A stretch of 64,000 bases of DNA from JBBQWR01 sp038210495. Its GTDB lineage: Bacteria; Planctomycetota; Planctomycetia; Pirellulales; DATAWG01. Under the pieces are notes generated by a model. The model saw nothing but the letters and a program-made list of their open reading frames with translations, had not been told where the DNA came from and did no database searches. Both the position numbers and the translations under genes were made by a program. The first letter of the stretch is position 1; each line of letters begins with the position of its first letter. The stretch lies in contig JBBQWR010000026.1 of assembly GCA_038210495.1 (NCBI GenBank), forward strand, positions 9,182 through 73,181, in the 5' to 3' direction. Positions 1-9,738 of the stretch are shown here, in pieces.

Positions 1-2
1 GC

Positions 3-1463
3 GCCAATCTTATTCCGATGGCGTATGCCGCGGCGCAAAGCTCGTTCGTCGGCATCGATCTGTCGGGCCGCCAAATTGACGAGGGACAGCAATTTATTCG
101 CGAGATCGGGCTTCGCAATGCGACGCTCGCGCAAATGGACATCTGCGATGCCGGCGAGCGGCTTGCCGACTCGCCACCGTTCGATTACATCATTGCCCAC
201 GGAATTTATTCTTGGATTCCCGATCCCGTGAAAGACGCGCTGCTGGCCACCTGCCGCCGGCTGCTCGCGCCCGAGGGAATCGCCTATGTGAGCTACAACT
301 GCTATCCAGGCTGTCAGGCCCGCGATATGCTTCGCGAGATGACCCAATACCACGGGCGAAAGGCCAACGGGCCTCGCGAATATGCCGCTAGCGGGCGCGA
401 ATTTTTTGCCATGCTCCGGCAAGCGATGCCCGAAGGAGACACGGCTTATCGAGCGGTCTGCCGGCAACAGATCAAAGACCTTGTCGCGGTCGCGGACGAA
501 GTCCTGTTGCACGACGATTTGGAAGGGGACAACGACCCCTGTTATTTTCACGAATTCATGGCTCACGCCGATCGCCACGAATTGGGATACGTCGGAGATG
601 CTTATTTCGGCCAGATGTTCGGGCTGGGCGCGGAGGCGGACGCCCTTGAAAAGATTCGCCAAGCCGGCGATCGCCGGACCTTCGAGCAGTATTTGGATTT
701 TTTGTTTGGGCGATCGCTTCGGGCGACGCTGCTATGCCATGCGAATCGCACCCCCAGCGGCGAACTGGCGCTCGATGGCGTCCGCCAGCTTTGGGCCTCG
801 ACCGAGGCTCACCCCGTCTCGGCGGACGGAAAGCCAATCGCCTCGGCGGACGTGCGACTTGAGGCGAGCGCGGCGGTGACGTTCCGTGGACCGGAGAGCA
901 CCGTGTCGCTGACGACTCCACTGGCGAAGGCGACGCTTCTGGAGTTGGGCGGCGCGTGCCCACGCCCGCTCGGATATCGGGAACTGCTGACGGGCGTCGC
1001 CGGTCGATTGAAGTCAATGGCGCCGAATTCAGCAGCGGCCAGCGACGTCGAGTCGGCCGACGGTCAATTGCCGACTCTGCTCGTCGAATGGTTTGCCACT
1101 CGATTAATCGAACTGCACGCCTTCGCGCCGCCCATGAGCGTCGCCGTTGTCCAGCGGCCGCTGGCAAGCGCCGTTGCACGGTATCAGGCCGCGAAGGGCT
1201 GGAGCGTCACCAATTTTTTCCATCGACGAATCGGGCTCGATGGCGACTTGGCCCGGCAGGTGATCGTGCGGCTCGACGGTCAGCATGACAGGCAGGCGAT
1301 ATTGTCGGAACTGGTTGAACCGGTTGTCTCGGGCAAAGTCGAGGCCCGGATCGCTGGTGAGCGGATCACCGACCCGGCCCGAATCCGAGCCATGCTCGCC
1401 GAACGTCTCGAGACATGCTTGGCCGATCTCGCCCGTCACGGATTGCTGGAGCAGCCTTCATAG
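3..1463 (+). CDS. Class I SAM-dependent methyltransferase with regulatory domain (5' partial)
   Basis: The reading frame is open from base 3, so the gene starts upstream of the window. The ATG at 18 is internal: the preceding residues ANLIP followed by MAYAAAQSSFVGIDLSG are the usual motif I/strand 2 region of this family (Asp of GIDLS binds the SAM ribose). Residues about 1-120 are the Rossmann methyltransferase fold, with IIAHGIYSWIPD as the motif IV/V region. About 130-240 matches the methyltransferase regulatory domain (LLHDDLEGDNDPCYFHEF). The C-terminal third is a winged-helix-like PKMT-type extension. The substrate is unknown; relatives include protein lysine methyltransferases. The TAG stop is the TAG inside a dispersed inverted repeat (1459-1596), so the native C-terminus may have been changed slightly. 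Family assignment is confident; substrate is not. Confidence 0.85.
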   Translation, partial: ANLIPMAYAAAQSSFVGIDLSGRQIDEGQQFIREIGLRNATLAQMDICDAGERLADSPPFDYIIAHGIYSWIPDPVKDALLATCRRLLAPEGIAYVSYNCYPGCQARDMLREMTQYHGRKANGPREYAASGREFFAMLRQAMPEGDTAYRAVCRQQIKDLVAVADEVLLHDDLEGDNDPCYFHEFMAHADRHELGYVGDAYFGQMFGLGAEADALEKIRQAGDRRTFEQYLDFLFGRSLRATLLCHANRTPSGELALDGVRQLWASTEAHPVSADGKPIASADVRLEASAAVTFRGPESTVSLTTPLAKATLLELGGACPRPLGYRELLTGVAGRLKSMAPNSAAASDVESADGQLPTLLVEWFATRLIELHAFAPPMSVAVVQRPLASAVARYQAAKGWSVTNFFHRRIGLDGDLARQVIVRLDGQHDRQAILSELVEPVVSGKVEARIAGERITDPARIRAMLAERLETCLADLARHGLLEQPS

Positions 1464-1596
1464 CCGCGGCATCCTGCCGCGCCGTATAGCCGGAGCGTCG
1501 TTACTACCGCAACCAGACCGCAAGCGAATATGGTTGCAATTCGAACATAGCAACAATGCCAAACTTGACGGCGCAGCAAGATGCCGCGGCTATGTG
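1459..1596. repeat. Inverted repeat, CATAGCCGCGGCATCCTGC family, copy A
   Basis: Left arm 1459-1484 begins CATAGCCGCGGCATCCTGCC; right arm 1569-1596 is its near-perfect inverse ending GATGCCGCGGCTATGTG. The roughly 85-bp centre is unrelated to the other copies. Further copies are at 5099-5197, 8956-8983 (one arm) and 13065-13140. Confidence 0.9.
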
Positions 1597-1699
1597 TGAA
1601 AATTTCGCGTGGTACACTTGTCGCTCTGGCGGGCCGGATTGCAATTATGTCGGTGTACCAGGCGCTACAACTAGTTTTTTGCACGAAAGACGCTTCATC

Positions 1700-2605
1700 A
1701 TGATCGACCGCTCGTTTCCAAGCGTGGCCTTAATTGCTTCCGTGCTTCTTGCTTCCACGGTGACCTTGGCAGCCGAACCGGTCAAAGACTCCGCGCGCGG
1801 CGTCCTGCAAGTGGACGCCAAGCCGCATCAGATCGCCCGCGCGGCCGCCTACCCGACGAAGGTGTTTGACGAAGAAGGTTACGCGGTTATCCTCTGCGAC
1901 CACGACTTCCCGGTGGACAAGCTGAAAGCATCACTTGACAAGAAAGGCAACGACGACGATTTTTTCCTTTTTCAGCCCCACGTCACCATCACATTTCATA
2001 AGGACGGCAAGGCCGCGTTTTCGAACATGTGGGCCGACAATAAATCAGTCAGCGTCGGCGGTAGCAATTTACAAGGTGAAATCACGATCAACGATGGACG
2101 AGCCTCCGGCAAGGCGACTTTGACCGACAGCGACAAGAAGGACAGCTTCGATGTCAGCTTCGATCTGCCGCTCATGAAGGTCACGCCATTACCGCCCGAG
2201 CCCAAGAAAGAAAAGAAGCCCAAGAAAGTCGCCGAATCGACAACGTCCAAGTCGGACCAAGTCACTGGAAAAGCGCCCCGCGCTGGCGAGACAAAATCCA
2301 AGACGAATGACATTAGCGCTCACACGCTGCCAATCCCGGCAGACGCCACGAACGTCGAGTTCAAACAGCTCGTCCAGATGGTTCACTTCGAGAGTGCATC
2401 GGACATGAAAACGACCGCGACGTTCATGATCGGCAAGCTCGCCCAGCAGGGTTGGGCCAAGGACGGCGCCGATCTGTTGGCCAGCAAGTCGTCGATCCTC
2501 AAGCGCACTCGCGGCGACGCCAAGCTCACGATCTTCGTCAAACCCAACGGCGCGGGCAGCAAGGTGACGATCATGTCCGACGGATTGTCCTGGGAAGACA
2601 AATAA
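1700..2605 (+). CDS. Hypothetical secreted protein
   Basis: This is a 301-aa protein of unknown function. I chose the ATG at 1700 because it gives a clean signal peptide (MIDRSFPSVALIASVLLA, then a Thr/Ala stretch ending near AAEP); the 48 residues further upstream are encoded partly by the inverted repeat ending at 1596. After a globular N-terminal part (about 40-165) comes a Lys/Pro/Ser-rich linker (about 168-205, PKKEKKPKKVAE). A second small domain (about 210-301) starts LPIPADATNVEFKQLVQMV and ends SWEDK; it resembles C-terminal domains seen in other planctomycete secreted proteins, though I cannot name the family. It is probably periplasmic or extracellular. Confidence 0.7.
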   Translation: MIDRSFPSVALIASVLLASTVTLAAEPVKDSARGVLQVDAKPHQIARAAAYPTKVFDEEGYAVILCDHDFPVDKLKASLDKKGNDDDFFLFQPHVTITFHKDGKAAFSNMWADNKSVSVGGSNLQGEITINDGRASGKATLTDSDKKDSFDVSFDLPLMKVTPLPPEPKKEKKPKKVAESTTSKSDQVTGKAPRAGETKSKTNDISAHTLPIPADATNVEFKQLVQMVHFESASDMKTTATFMIGKLAQQGWAKDGADLLASKSSILKRTRGDAKLTIFVKPNGAGSKVTIMSDGLSWEDK

Positions 2606-2632
2606 CGCTTAAAACCCCTCACAAAACTGCTG

Positions 2633-2649
2633 AAAACTGTCCCCTTACC
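2633..2649. repeat. Single short GGGGAC-type motif
   Basis: AAAACTGTCCCCTTACC is the inverse of a GGGGACAGTTTT motif and resembles the GGGGAC family that is abundant at 39.0 kb and 57-64 kb. It stands alone between two genes. Confidence 0.4.
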
Positions 2650-2743
2650 AGGCCGACTCGAACTCCGTCTGGTCTCAAAGCTGGGTTATTCCTAGGATAA
2701 AGGCGGCTCGATTTATTACGTCGCCCGTTGAGAACCATCAGCA

Positions 2744-3247
2744 ATGCAGCGAGAGGCGCCACCATCCCCGCTCGATTCCGGCAACGACGATTTCGATCTC
2801 CATTACGACGATCGAGGTCGACTCGTGCTGACCGAAGCCGGCGGCGGCGAGCACGTCGATGTCGAGCCGGCCCGGGCGTTTCCGATTTCCGAGCCGCGGC
2901 GCCGAATTTCGATTCGCGATCGCGAGGGGCACGAGCTGCGCTGGATCGACAGCCTAGCCGCGCTCTCGCCGCGACTGCAAAAGTTTCTCGAAGACGATTT
3001 GCACCGCCGCGAGTTCATGCCGATCGTGACGCGGATCGTCCACATGACCGCGTACACCGAGCCCTCGCAGTGGGACGTGGAAACCGACCGCGGCCGGACT
3101 CTATTTCTCCTTAGCAACGAAGACGATGTTCACCGGCTCGAAGGCCATCGAGCCGTTATCGTGGACAGCCACGGCACCCGCTATCTCATCCCCGACACCC
3201 GCGCATTGGATGGGCACAGTCAGCGGATATTGGAGCGGTATTTATAA
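2744..3247 (+). CDS. DUF1854 domain-containing protein
   Basis: This 167-aa protein matches the DUF1854 family over nearly its whole length. Typical blocks are FDLHYDDRGRLVLTEAGG near residue 17, ARAFPISEPRRRISI, GHELRWIDSL, the highly conserved REFMPIVTRIVHM, WDVETDRGRT and a C-terminal DSHGTRYLIPD with LDGHSQRILERYL. In other bacteria the family is often encoded beside an ABC transporter linked to cyanophycin metabolism. No such transporter, cyanophycin synthetase or cyanophycinase is in this window, so the gene is an orphan here. There is no signal peptide or membrane segment, so it is probably cytoplasmic. The molecular function of DUF1854 is not established. Confidence 0.85.
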   Translation: MQREAPPSPLDSGNDDFDLHYDDRGRLVLTEAGGGEHVDVEPARAFPISEPRRRISIRDREGHELRWIDSLAALSPRLQKFLEDDLHRREFMPIVTRIVHMTAYTEPSQWDVETDRGRTLFLLSNEDDVHRLEGHRAVIVDSHGTRYLIPDTRALDGHSQRILERYL

Positions 3248-3344
3248 GTGGCCGACGTTCGGATCGGAGTCGCCGCATGGCTCCCCAGCGATGTCACACG
3301 GCCGCGATGTCCACCGCTCCGCCGCGAATTAGACGGGAAGTTTT

Positions 3345-3431
3345 GACAGGATTAACAAGATTTCCAGGATTACGAGATATAGACGGCTTCGCTGGCTTTT
3401 TCACAATCTTGTAAATCTTGTAAATCCTGTC
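3345..3431. repeat. Inverted repeat GACAGGATTAACAAGATT, possible bidirectional terminator
   Basis: Left arm 3345-3372 (GACAGGATTAACAAGATTTC) and right arm 3403-3431 (ending GTAAATCCTGTC) are imperfect inverse copies around a 30-bp centre. It is AT-rich compared with its surroundings and sits between two convergent genes (DUF1854 and xylB). Similar text is dispersed in many bacterial genomes. A terminator role is inferred from position. Confidence 0.65.
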
Positions 3432-3478
3432 TAATTTTTGCCTTCTTTGTGCTTTTCGCGATCTAAACCTGTCTTCGG

Positions 3479-5005
3479 TTATCTCGTAAGTTGAGCGATC
3501 GACTTGAAGTCGTGTTTGAGGTCGCGATAGAGGTTTTGGTAGATCGGGAATCCTCGATCGTAGGAGGCAGACGCTTTTCGGTTGGCAGGCGTTTCTTTGA
3601 CGACTTGGATGGTGGCATCGCACGCTTCTTGGATGTCTCGATAGGCGCCGGCGCCGACGGCCGCTAGCAGCGCGACTCCATAGGCGGCGCCCTCTTCGCT
3701 GTTGAGCGTGACGACCTTTTGGCCGAAAACGTCGGCCTGGATTTGACGCCAGAGTTGGCTCCGCGAGCCGCCGCCCGAGGCACGAATTTGCTTGACCGGC
3801 ACGCCCAGTTCGCGAATGATCGCCAGGCTATCGCGCATCGCGTAGGTCACGCCCTCCATCACGGATCGGACCATATGCCCCCGCGTGTGCGTCGGCGTCA
3901 GACCGATGAAACAGGCCCGCGCGTCGGGATCGGCGTGGGGCGTCCGCTCGCCGGAGAGATAGGGCAAGTAAAACAGTCCATCGCTTCCGGCGGGCGTGGC
4001 CCCAGCTTCCGCGGCGAGCAAATCGTAAAACTCGCCGCCGGTGGCCGCCTCGACTTCGGCGCGGCAAAGCCGATTGCGAAACCACTGGAGTCCACCCCCA
4101 GCCGAAAGGTTTACGCCCATCATATGCCACTTGCCGCGGACGGCGTGGCAGAATGTATGCAGTCGGCCGGCCGGATCGAACTCCATCGTGTCGCTATGTA
4201 CGAACATCACGCCGGATGTGCCGATCGACGTCGAGAGCACGCCCTTGCGGACGATGCCATTGCCCACCGCTCCGGCGGCACAGTCTCCGGCCCCGCCGAC
4301 GACGAGGCAATTGGTTGTGAGTCCCAATTGATCGGCCGACTCGCGAGTCAGCTTGCCAGTGACTTCCTCGGATTCATAACACTTGGCGAGCAGACCGATG
4401 TCGAGGTCGAGTTTTGCGAGCAGCGGCTTGGACCAATCGCGCCGCTTGATGTCCAACAACAACATCCCGCTGGCGTCGCTGACATCGGTGGCCAACTCGC
4501 CGGTCAGTCGCCGCCGGATTTCGTCTTTCGGCAGAAGCACCTTCACGGTCTTGACGAAATTTCGCGGCTCGTGATTTCGGAGCCAGAGGATTTTTGGGGC
4601 GGTGAAGCCCGTGAGCGCCGGGTTGGCGACCAGCTTAATCAGATTCCGCCGGCCTCCGACTCGCTGTTCGATCTCGGCGCATTCGGCGGCCGTTCGCTGA
4701 TCGTTCCAAAGCAGTGCCCGGCGGATAACGCGATTGTGCTTGTCCAGAAACACGGAGCCATGCATTTGACCCGAGAGGCCGATCGATTTGACGTCGGCCG
4801 GTTTGAGCGAGGCTTTTTCGATGACGGCCCGCACGGTGTGAATCGTGGCCAGCCACCAATCTTCGGGATCCTGCTCGCTCCACAGCGGCTTGGGATGGTA
4901 GAGCGGATAGGCCTGCGTCGCCTCGGCGAGGATTTTGCCGGCCGAATCGATCGCCAGAGTTTTCGTGCCGGAGGTGCCGATGTCTATGCCGAGAAATACG
5001 CTCAT
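3479..5005 (-). CDS. xylB: Xylulokinase
   Basis: This FGGY-family sugar kinase (508 aa; the E. coli enzyme is 484) phosphorylates D-xylulose to xylulose 5-phosphate, which enters the pentose phosphate pathway. The N-terminus MSVFLGIDIGTSGTKTLAID is the phosphate-1 ATPase motif; GLSGQMHGSVFLD carries the region of the catalytic and sugar-binding residues, followed by LLWNDQRT. The C-terminal FGGY half contains VGGAGDCAAGAVGNG (phosphate-2) and RASGGGSRSQLWRQIQADV (adenosine-binding). I chose the ATG at 5005 because the family begins there; the longer frame to 5113 reads into the inverted repeat at 5099-5197. No xylose isomerase gene or regulator adjoins, so it is probably transcribed alone. 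Confidence 0.93.
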   Translation of the reverse strand: MSVFLGIDIGTSGTKTLAIDSAGKILAEATQAYPLYHPKPLWSEQDPEDWWLATIHTVRAVIEKASLKPADVKSIGLSGQMHGSVFLDKHNRVIRRALLWNDQRTAAECAEIEQRVGGRRNLIKLVANPALTGFTAPKILWLRNHEPRNFVKTVKVLLPKDEIRRRLTGELATDVSDASGMLLLDIKRRDWSKPLLAKLDLDIGLLAKCYESEEVTGKLTRESADQLGLTTNCLVVGGAGDCAAGAVGNGIVRKGVLSTSIGTSGVMFVHSDTMEFDPAGRLHTFCHAVRGKWHMMGVNLSAGGGLQWFRNRLCRAEVEAATGGEFYDLLAAEAGATPAGSDGLFYLPYLSGERTPHADPDARACFIGLTPTHTRGHMVRSVMEGVTYAMRDSLAIIRELGVPVKQIRASGGGSRSQLWRQIQADVFGQKVVTLNSEEGAAYGVALLAAVGAGAYRDIQEACDATIQVVKETPANRKASASYDRGFPIYQNLYRDLKHDFKSIAQLTR

Positions 5006-5098
5006 GGTGAGGTCGGTCGCAAGGAGTTGGAATCCAGTTGAGATGAATAACGTTGGCCGGATTTTACTCTCGCGCGGAGGTCGCGGCGAGAGGCCTCT

Positions 5099-5197
5099 AC
5101 ATAGCCGCGGCATCCTGCGGCGGAGTCATGTGCCTTCGGTTTTAGTTGACTTTTGCGGCCGAGCGGCGCACTCCGCAACAGGATGCCGCGGCTATGT
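5099..5197. repeat. Inverted repeat, CATAGCCGCGGCATCCTGC family, copy B
   Basis: Left arm ACATAGCCGCGGCATCCTGC then GGCGGAGT; right arm ACTCCGCAACAGGATGCCGC then GGCTATGT is its inverse with two mismatches. It lies between the divergent starts of xylB and ispD and so occupies their shared promoter region. Confidence 0.9.
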
Positions 5198-5302
5198 GAA
5201 CGGTCGCAACTTGACTCACCGGCGTGGATGGCCACAATGGCGCTGGGCCGCCAAACATCTTGCGGCACGGCGGTTTCGCGATTCGTTTCAAAGGCATCAC
5301 TC

Positions 5303-6043
5303 GTGGCAAATTTTGCGGTCATTTTAGCGGCGGCCGGCAAGAGCAGCCGGTTCAAAGACAAAAACTATAAAAAGCCGTTCGCTCCGCTTAGCGGCCGGCC
5401 CGTGTGGCTGCATTCGGCGGAGCGATTCTTGGCCCGAGACGACGTCAAGCAACTGTTGATTGTCATTTCGCCCGAAGACCGCGAATATTTCCACGACAAA
5501 TTCGCCGCCAACGCCGCGATCTTGGGCATCGATGTCGTCGATGGGGGCGAGCAGCGGGCCGATTCGATTCAAAAGGCGCTCAGCCGGGTGAAGCCGGATA
5601 TCGAGTTCGTGGCCATTCACGACGCCGCCCGGCCGTGTTTCGCCAACGAATGGGTGAGCGAGGTATTCGCGGCGGCTGAAACGACGGAGGCCGCGATTCT
5701 CGCAATCCCCGTTTCGGGAACGCTGAAGCGCGTGGCCGCCGATCAGACGGTCCGCGAGACCGTGCCGCGCGAAGGCCTGTGGGAAGCCCAGACGCCTCAG
5801 GTTTTTAGCCGCGCGATTTTGCTCGAAGCGTATGCCAAGCGCGGCGATTTCCAGGCCACGGATGACGCTCAACTCGTCGAGCGGATTGGCCATCCGGTGA
5901 AAATCGTGCCGGGGTCGCCGATCAACATCAAGATCACGACCCGCGACGACCTGCGGCTGGCCGAGCATGCGCTCAATGCCCTGCCCAAGCCGAAGCTGAA
6001 GAATTCGGGGCATCCGTTTGCGAACGACGATATGTGGCGGTGA
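5303..6043 (+). CDS. ispD: 2-C-methyl-D-erythritol 4-phosphate cytidylyltransferase
   Basis: IspD couples CTP and MEP to give CDP-methylerythritol, the third step of the MEP isoprenoid pathway. The N-terminal NFAVILAAAGKSSRFK is the CTP-binding loop, with KKPFAPLSGRPVW next. AIHDAARP is the Mg/CTP-binding Asp motif; TPQVF and ATDDAQLVER are typical distal blocks, and INIKITTRDDLRLAEH closes the fold. I chose the GTG at 5303 because it gives 246 aa, the usual length, and an AAAGG ribosome-binding site lies about 9 bases upstream. The longer frame back to 5153 translates the inverted repeat at 5099-5197. tyrS follows 119 bp downstream with another palindrome between, so co-transcription is uncertain. 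Confidence 0.92.
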   Translation: MANFAVILAAAGKSSRFKDKNYKKPFAPLSGRPVWLHSAERFLARDDVKQLLIVISPEDREYFHDKFAANAAILGIDVVDGGEQRADSIQKALSRVKPDIEFVAIHDAARPCFANEWVSEVFAAAETTEAAILAIPVSGTLKRVAADQTVRETVPREGLWEAQTPQVFSRAILLEAYAKRGDFQATDDAQLVERIGHPVKIVPGSPINIKITTRDDLRLAEHALNALPKPKLKNSGHPFANDDMWR

Positions 6044-6057
6044 GGCATTCGCCGTGT

Positions 6058-6131
6058 GCCACTGCTGGCTCGTCCAGCAGTGCGGCCTGTGAGCACCCCT
6101 AACGAAACACTGCTGACAAGCCAGCAGTGGC
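6058..6131. repeat. Inverted repeat, GCCACTGCTGGCT family
   Basis: Left arm 6058-6070 (GCCACTGCTGGCT) is exactly inverted at 6119-6131. A second nested palindrome, ACTGCTGG-CTCGT-CCAGCAGT, lies at 6061-6081. It fills the gap between ispD and tyrS. Confidence 0.85.
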
Positions 6132-6161
6132 GCCCAATTCTTCCCTAGCCCCTCTGCTTCC

Positions 6162-7457
<1,296 letters not shown>

Positions 7458-7681
7458 ACGCGCCGTGGCGAGCGGGGGGCGTCAGCCCCTGTCCCCGATC
7501 CGGCGCCTAGGTGGGTTCTCCGGTCGCTCTTTTTTGGCGCTCAATACGCCGTTTGGATAATGGAGCGACGCCTTCCGAACGTCTTTCGGCAATCCGTTGT
7601 CTATCGGTTAGTCACCTTCCAACGACGGAGCTAACGCTCCCCGCTCGACTTTGAAGTTCCAGGCAGCGATCGGACCACCAG

Positions 7682-7728
7682 AGAAGTAAAGTGGCTTTAC
7701 CTAATTTAGATAAAGCCGCTTTACTTCT
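7682..7728. terminator. Bidirectional terminator hairpin between tyrS and bioB
   Basis: An 18-bp stem, AGAAGTAAAGTGGCTTTA (7682-7699) pairing with TAAAGCCGCTTTACTTCT (7711-7728), has one G-U-type mismatch and an 11-base loop. It lies between convergent genes, as expected for a shared terminator. The rest of 7458-7774 holds no recognisable gene, only a small GGAGC-taac-GCTCC hairpin at 7627-7640. Confidence 0.8.
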
Positions 7729-7774
7729 TGCGCTTTCACAAGGACTGCTCTGCCCTGGGTAAGTTTGGCGCCGC

Positions 7775-8839
7775 TCAGCCGGCGGCGCCGTCTGGATCGC
7801 GGGTCACGACGAACCCCATTTCGGCGATCATTTTGATGTCGGCCTCGGGCGATTGGCCTTTGGTCGTCAGGTAGTCGCCGACAAACAGGGAGTTTGCCGC
7901 GTAGAGACCGAGCGCTTGCAGGCTGCCCAGATGCATTTCTCGACCGCCGGCGATCCGCAGTTCGCTCGTCGGATTCACCAGCCGCATCATGCACAGGGCC
8001 TTCAAACAATAGCGCGGATTCAGCCGGTGAGAGCCGGCCAGCGGCGTGCCTTCGATCGGATTGAGAAAATTAAGCGGGATCGACTCGACCCCTAGCTCTC
8101 GTAGCTCCAGCGCCAGTCGCGCGACGTCGGCGTCTTCTTCGCCCATCCCCAAGATGCCGCCGCTACACAGTTCCAGCCCGGCGGCCCGCACGGCGCGCAG
8201 CGTGTCGATACGGTCTTGATATGTGTGCGTCGTGCAAATCTCCGGATAAAAACGTTCGCTCGTGTTGAGATTGTGATTGACCTTGTCCACGCCGCAGGCC
8301 TTCAGCCGCCGAGCGTCGTCCGCGGTCAATAGTCCCAGGCAAGCGCAGATTTGCAGGTCGTGGGCCGCCTTGATCTTCGGTACGATCGTCGTGACCGCGT
8401 CCAGCTCGCGCCGGGTCGGCTCGCGGCCGGAAATCACGATGCAATAGGTCTTCGACTGCCGCTCGGCGGCCACCCGGGCGCCGTCCATCAGCTTCGCTTC
8501 GGAGAGGATGTTATAGCGCGGGATTTCGCTCTCGGCGACTTTGGATTGCGAACAATAGCCGCAATCCTCGGGGCACAGTCCACTTTTGGCGTTCATCAAG
8601 AAATAGAGCGCGACGCGATTGCCAAAATACTTGCGTCGCACGCGATGGGTGGCGGCGAGCAGATCGAGCAACTCGTCGTCCGGCGAACGGAGCACATCGA
8701 CCGCCTCGTCGAACGTCAGGCGGTGGCCCCCCAGCACCCGCGTGGCCAATTCATTCCAGCGGACGCCGGCGTCATAACCGCGAGTCCCCACGCGGCCGTG
8801 TTCCATCATCTGAGCTGCGTCGATTTGTCGCTCGATCAT
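7775..8839 (-). CDS. bioB: Biotin synthase
   Basis: BioB is a radical-SAM enzyme that inserts sulfur into dethiobiotin. Numbered from the ATG at 8839 (354 aa), the [4Fe-4S] ligands are C89, C93 and C96 (CPEDCGYC), preceded by YFLMNAKSGL. NLNTSERFYPEI, CSGGILGMGE and IPLNFLNPIEGTPL are conserved blocks; the last part, RIAGGREMHLGSLQALGLYA, is typical of the barrel C-terminus. An alternative ATG at 8893 would add 18 residues (MPLLHYALESELVKQPAS). The longer frame to 9019 reads through a repeat arm at 8956-8983 and is not credible as the start. It is transcribed toward tyrS, divergent from the PSP1 gene; no other biotin gene is nearby. Confidence 0.92.
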   Translation of the reverse strand: MIERQIDAAQMMEHGRVGTRGYDAGVRWNELATRVLGGHRLTFDEAVDVLRSPDDELLDLLAATHRVRRKYFGNRVALYFLMNAKSGLCPEDCGYCSQSKVAESEIPRYNILSEAKLMDGARVAAERQSKTYCIVISGREPTRRELDAVTTIVPKIKAAHDLQICACLGLLTADDARRLKACGVDKVNHNLNTSERFYPEICTTHTYQDRIDTLRAVRAAGLELCSGGILGMGEEDADVARLALELRELGVESIPLNFLNPIEGTPLAGSHRLNPRYCLKALCMMRLVNPTSELRIAGGREMHLGSLQALGLYAANSLFVGDYLTTKGQSPEADIKMIAEMGFVVTRDPDGAAG

Positions 8840-8955
8840 ACTTGCCGGTTGTTTAACGAGTTCCGATTCCAGCGCATAATGCAAAAGCGGCATTCGCCCG
8901 AGAGTTTTTGTACAGTAAACTGGCGGCGGCCGGGAGGGCAAGCCGAATTTGGATT

Positions 8956-8983
8956 CATAGCCGCGGCATCCTGCTGCGCCGTC
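8956..8983. repeat. CATAGCCGCGGCATCCTGC family, copy C (single arm)
   Basis: One arm only (CATAGCCGCGGCATCCTGCT then GCGCCGTCC). No inverse arm is visible within about 150 bp. It lies in the promoter interval between bioB and the PSP1 gene and is probably a decayed or half element. Confidence 0.8.
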
Positions 8984-9078
8984 CAGCAAGGCGACCAGAA
9001 AATCGACCGCCCGGCACAAGAGATTCTTAAAGACGCCCCACGATTCCTCTCGCCAACAATCAACAGCAACAACTTCCT

Positions 9079-9630
9079 ATGTGGCGACACCATCTCATCC
9101 GCATCGGCGCCCTCGGACACGTCGGCCGCTTCACCGCCGTCGACGCCACGAGCTACCCGCGCGGCACGCGGGTGGTCGTCCGCACTCGGCGTGGGCTGGA
9201 GGTCGGCGAAGTGCTCGCCGCCGCCACCGACGCCCCGGCTCATGGCCAGTCCGACGGTTCGATCCTCCGCGCGATGACCGTCGAAGACCAACTGCTCGAA
9301 GCCCGACTGGAAAAGAACCGGCTCGCCGCGTTCAATGCCTGCGAGAGCCGGATCAACGAACTGGGCCTGGGCGCAACTTTGGTCGACGTAGAGCATCTGT
9401 TCGACGGCCGATCGCTGTTCTTCCATTTTCTCGGCGACGCGCCCCCGGAGCTCGAAGCGATCACGGCCGAACTGGCCGACGCCTACGACGCGGCCGCCAA
9501 GTTCCGCAGCTTCGCCGAAACAGTCGCCACCGGCTGCGGTCCAGGCTGCGGAACGGCCGAAGCCACCGGCGGCGGCTGCTCCACATGCTCCACCGGCTGC
9601 GCTATCGGCTGCGCGACGCGGAAGCATTGA
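9079..9630 (+). CDS. PSP1 C-terminal domain protein (RicT/YaaT-like) with cysteine-rich tail
   Basis: This 183-aa protein has the PSP1 fold: a beta-rich N-terminus (YPRGTRVVVRTRRGLEVGEV), then ILRAMTVEDQLLEARLEKN with AFNACESRI, and the diagnostic VDVEHLFDGRSLFFHFLG at about 102-119. The family member RicT (YaaT) of Bacillus works with RicA and RicF as a cofactor of RNase Y and carries Fe-S ligands. Here the C-terminal 31 residues contain six cysteines (C153, C157, C167, C170, C174, C178) in a Gly/Thr-rich tail, suggesting metal or Fe-S binding. That is inference. It is followed after 108 bp by mfd on the same strand. No RicA or RicF partner is visible. Confidence 0.8.
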   Translation: MWRHHLIRIGALGHVGRFTAVDATSYPRGTRVVVRTRRGLEVGEVLAAATDAPAHGQSDGSILRAMTVEDQLLEARLEKNRLAAFNACESRINELGLGATLVDVEHLFDGRSLFFHFLGDAPPELEAITAELADAYDAAAKFRSFAETVATGCGPGCGTAEATGGGCSTCSTGCAIGCATRKH

Positions 9631-9738
9631 GAGTCCGCATTTGTGACGGGTTCTCAATCCACGGCCTTTAAGTCTCCGATCCATACTCGCTAGAACCTCG
9701 CCTTGGCCAAGGGGCACTCGCCGCGCTAGAATGCACAC

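Noticed and set aside
3719..5041. A 440-residue open frame on the plus strand opposite xylB, and a similar 482-residue frame (20857-22305) opposite the histidine kinase
   Set aside because: Both are antisense shadows of clearly homologous genes in GC-rich DNA. They have no recognisable domains and low-complexity His/Arg/Gly-rich composition.
5006..5300. Longer starts for xylB (to 5113) and ispD (from 5153)
   Set aside because: Both read through the inverted repeat 5099-5197 and lack family similarity; the shorter starts have better lengths, and ispD has a ribosome-binding site.
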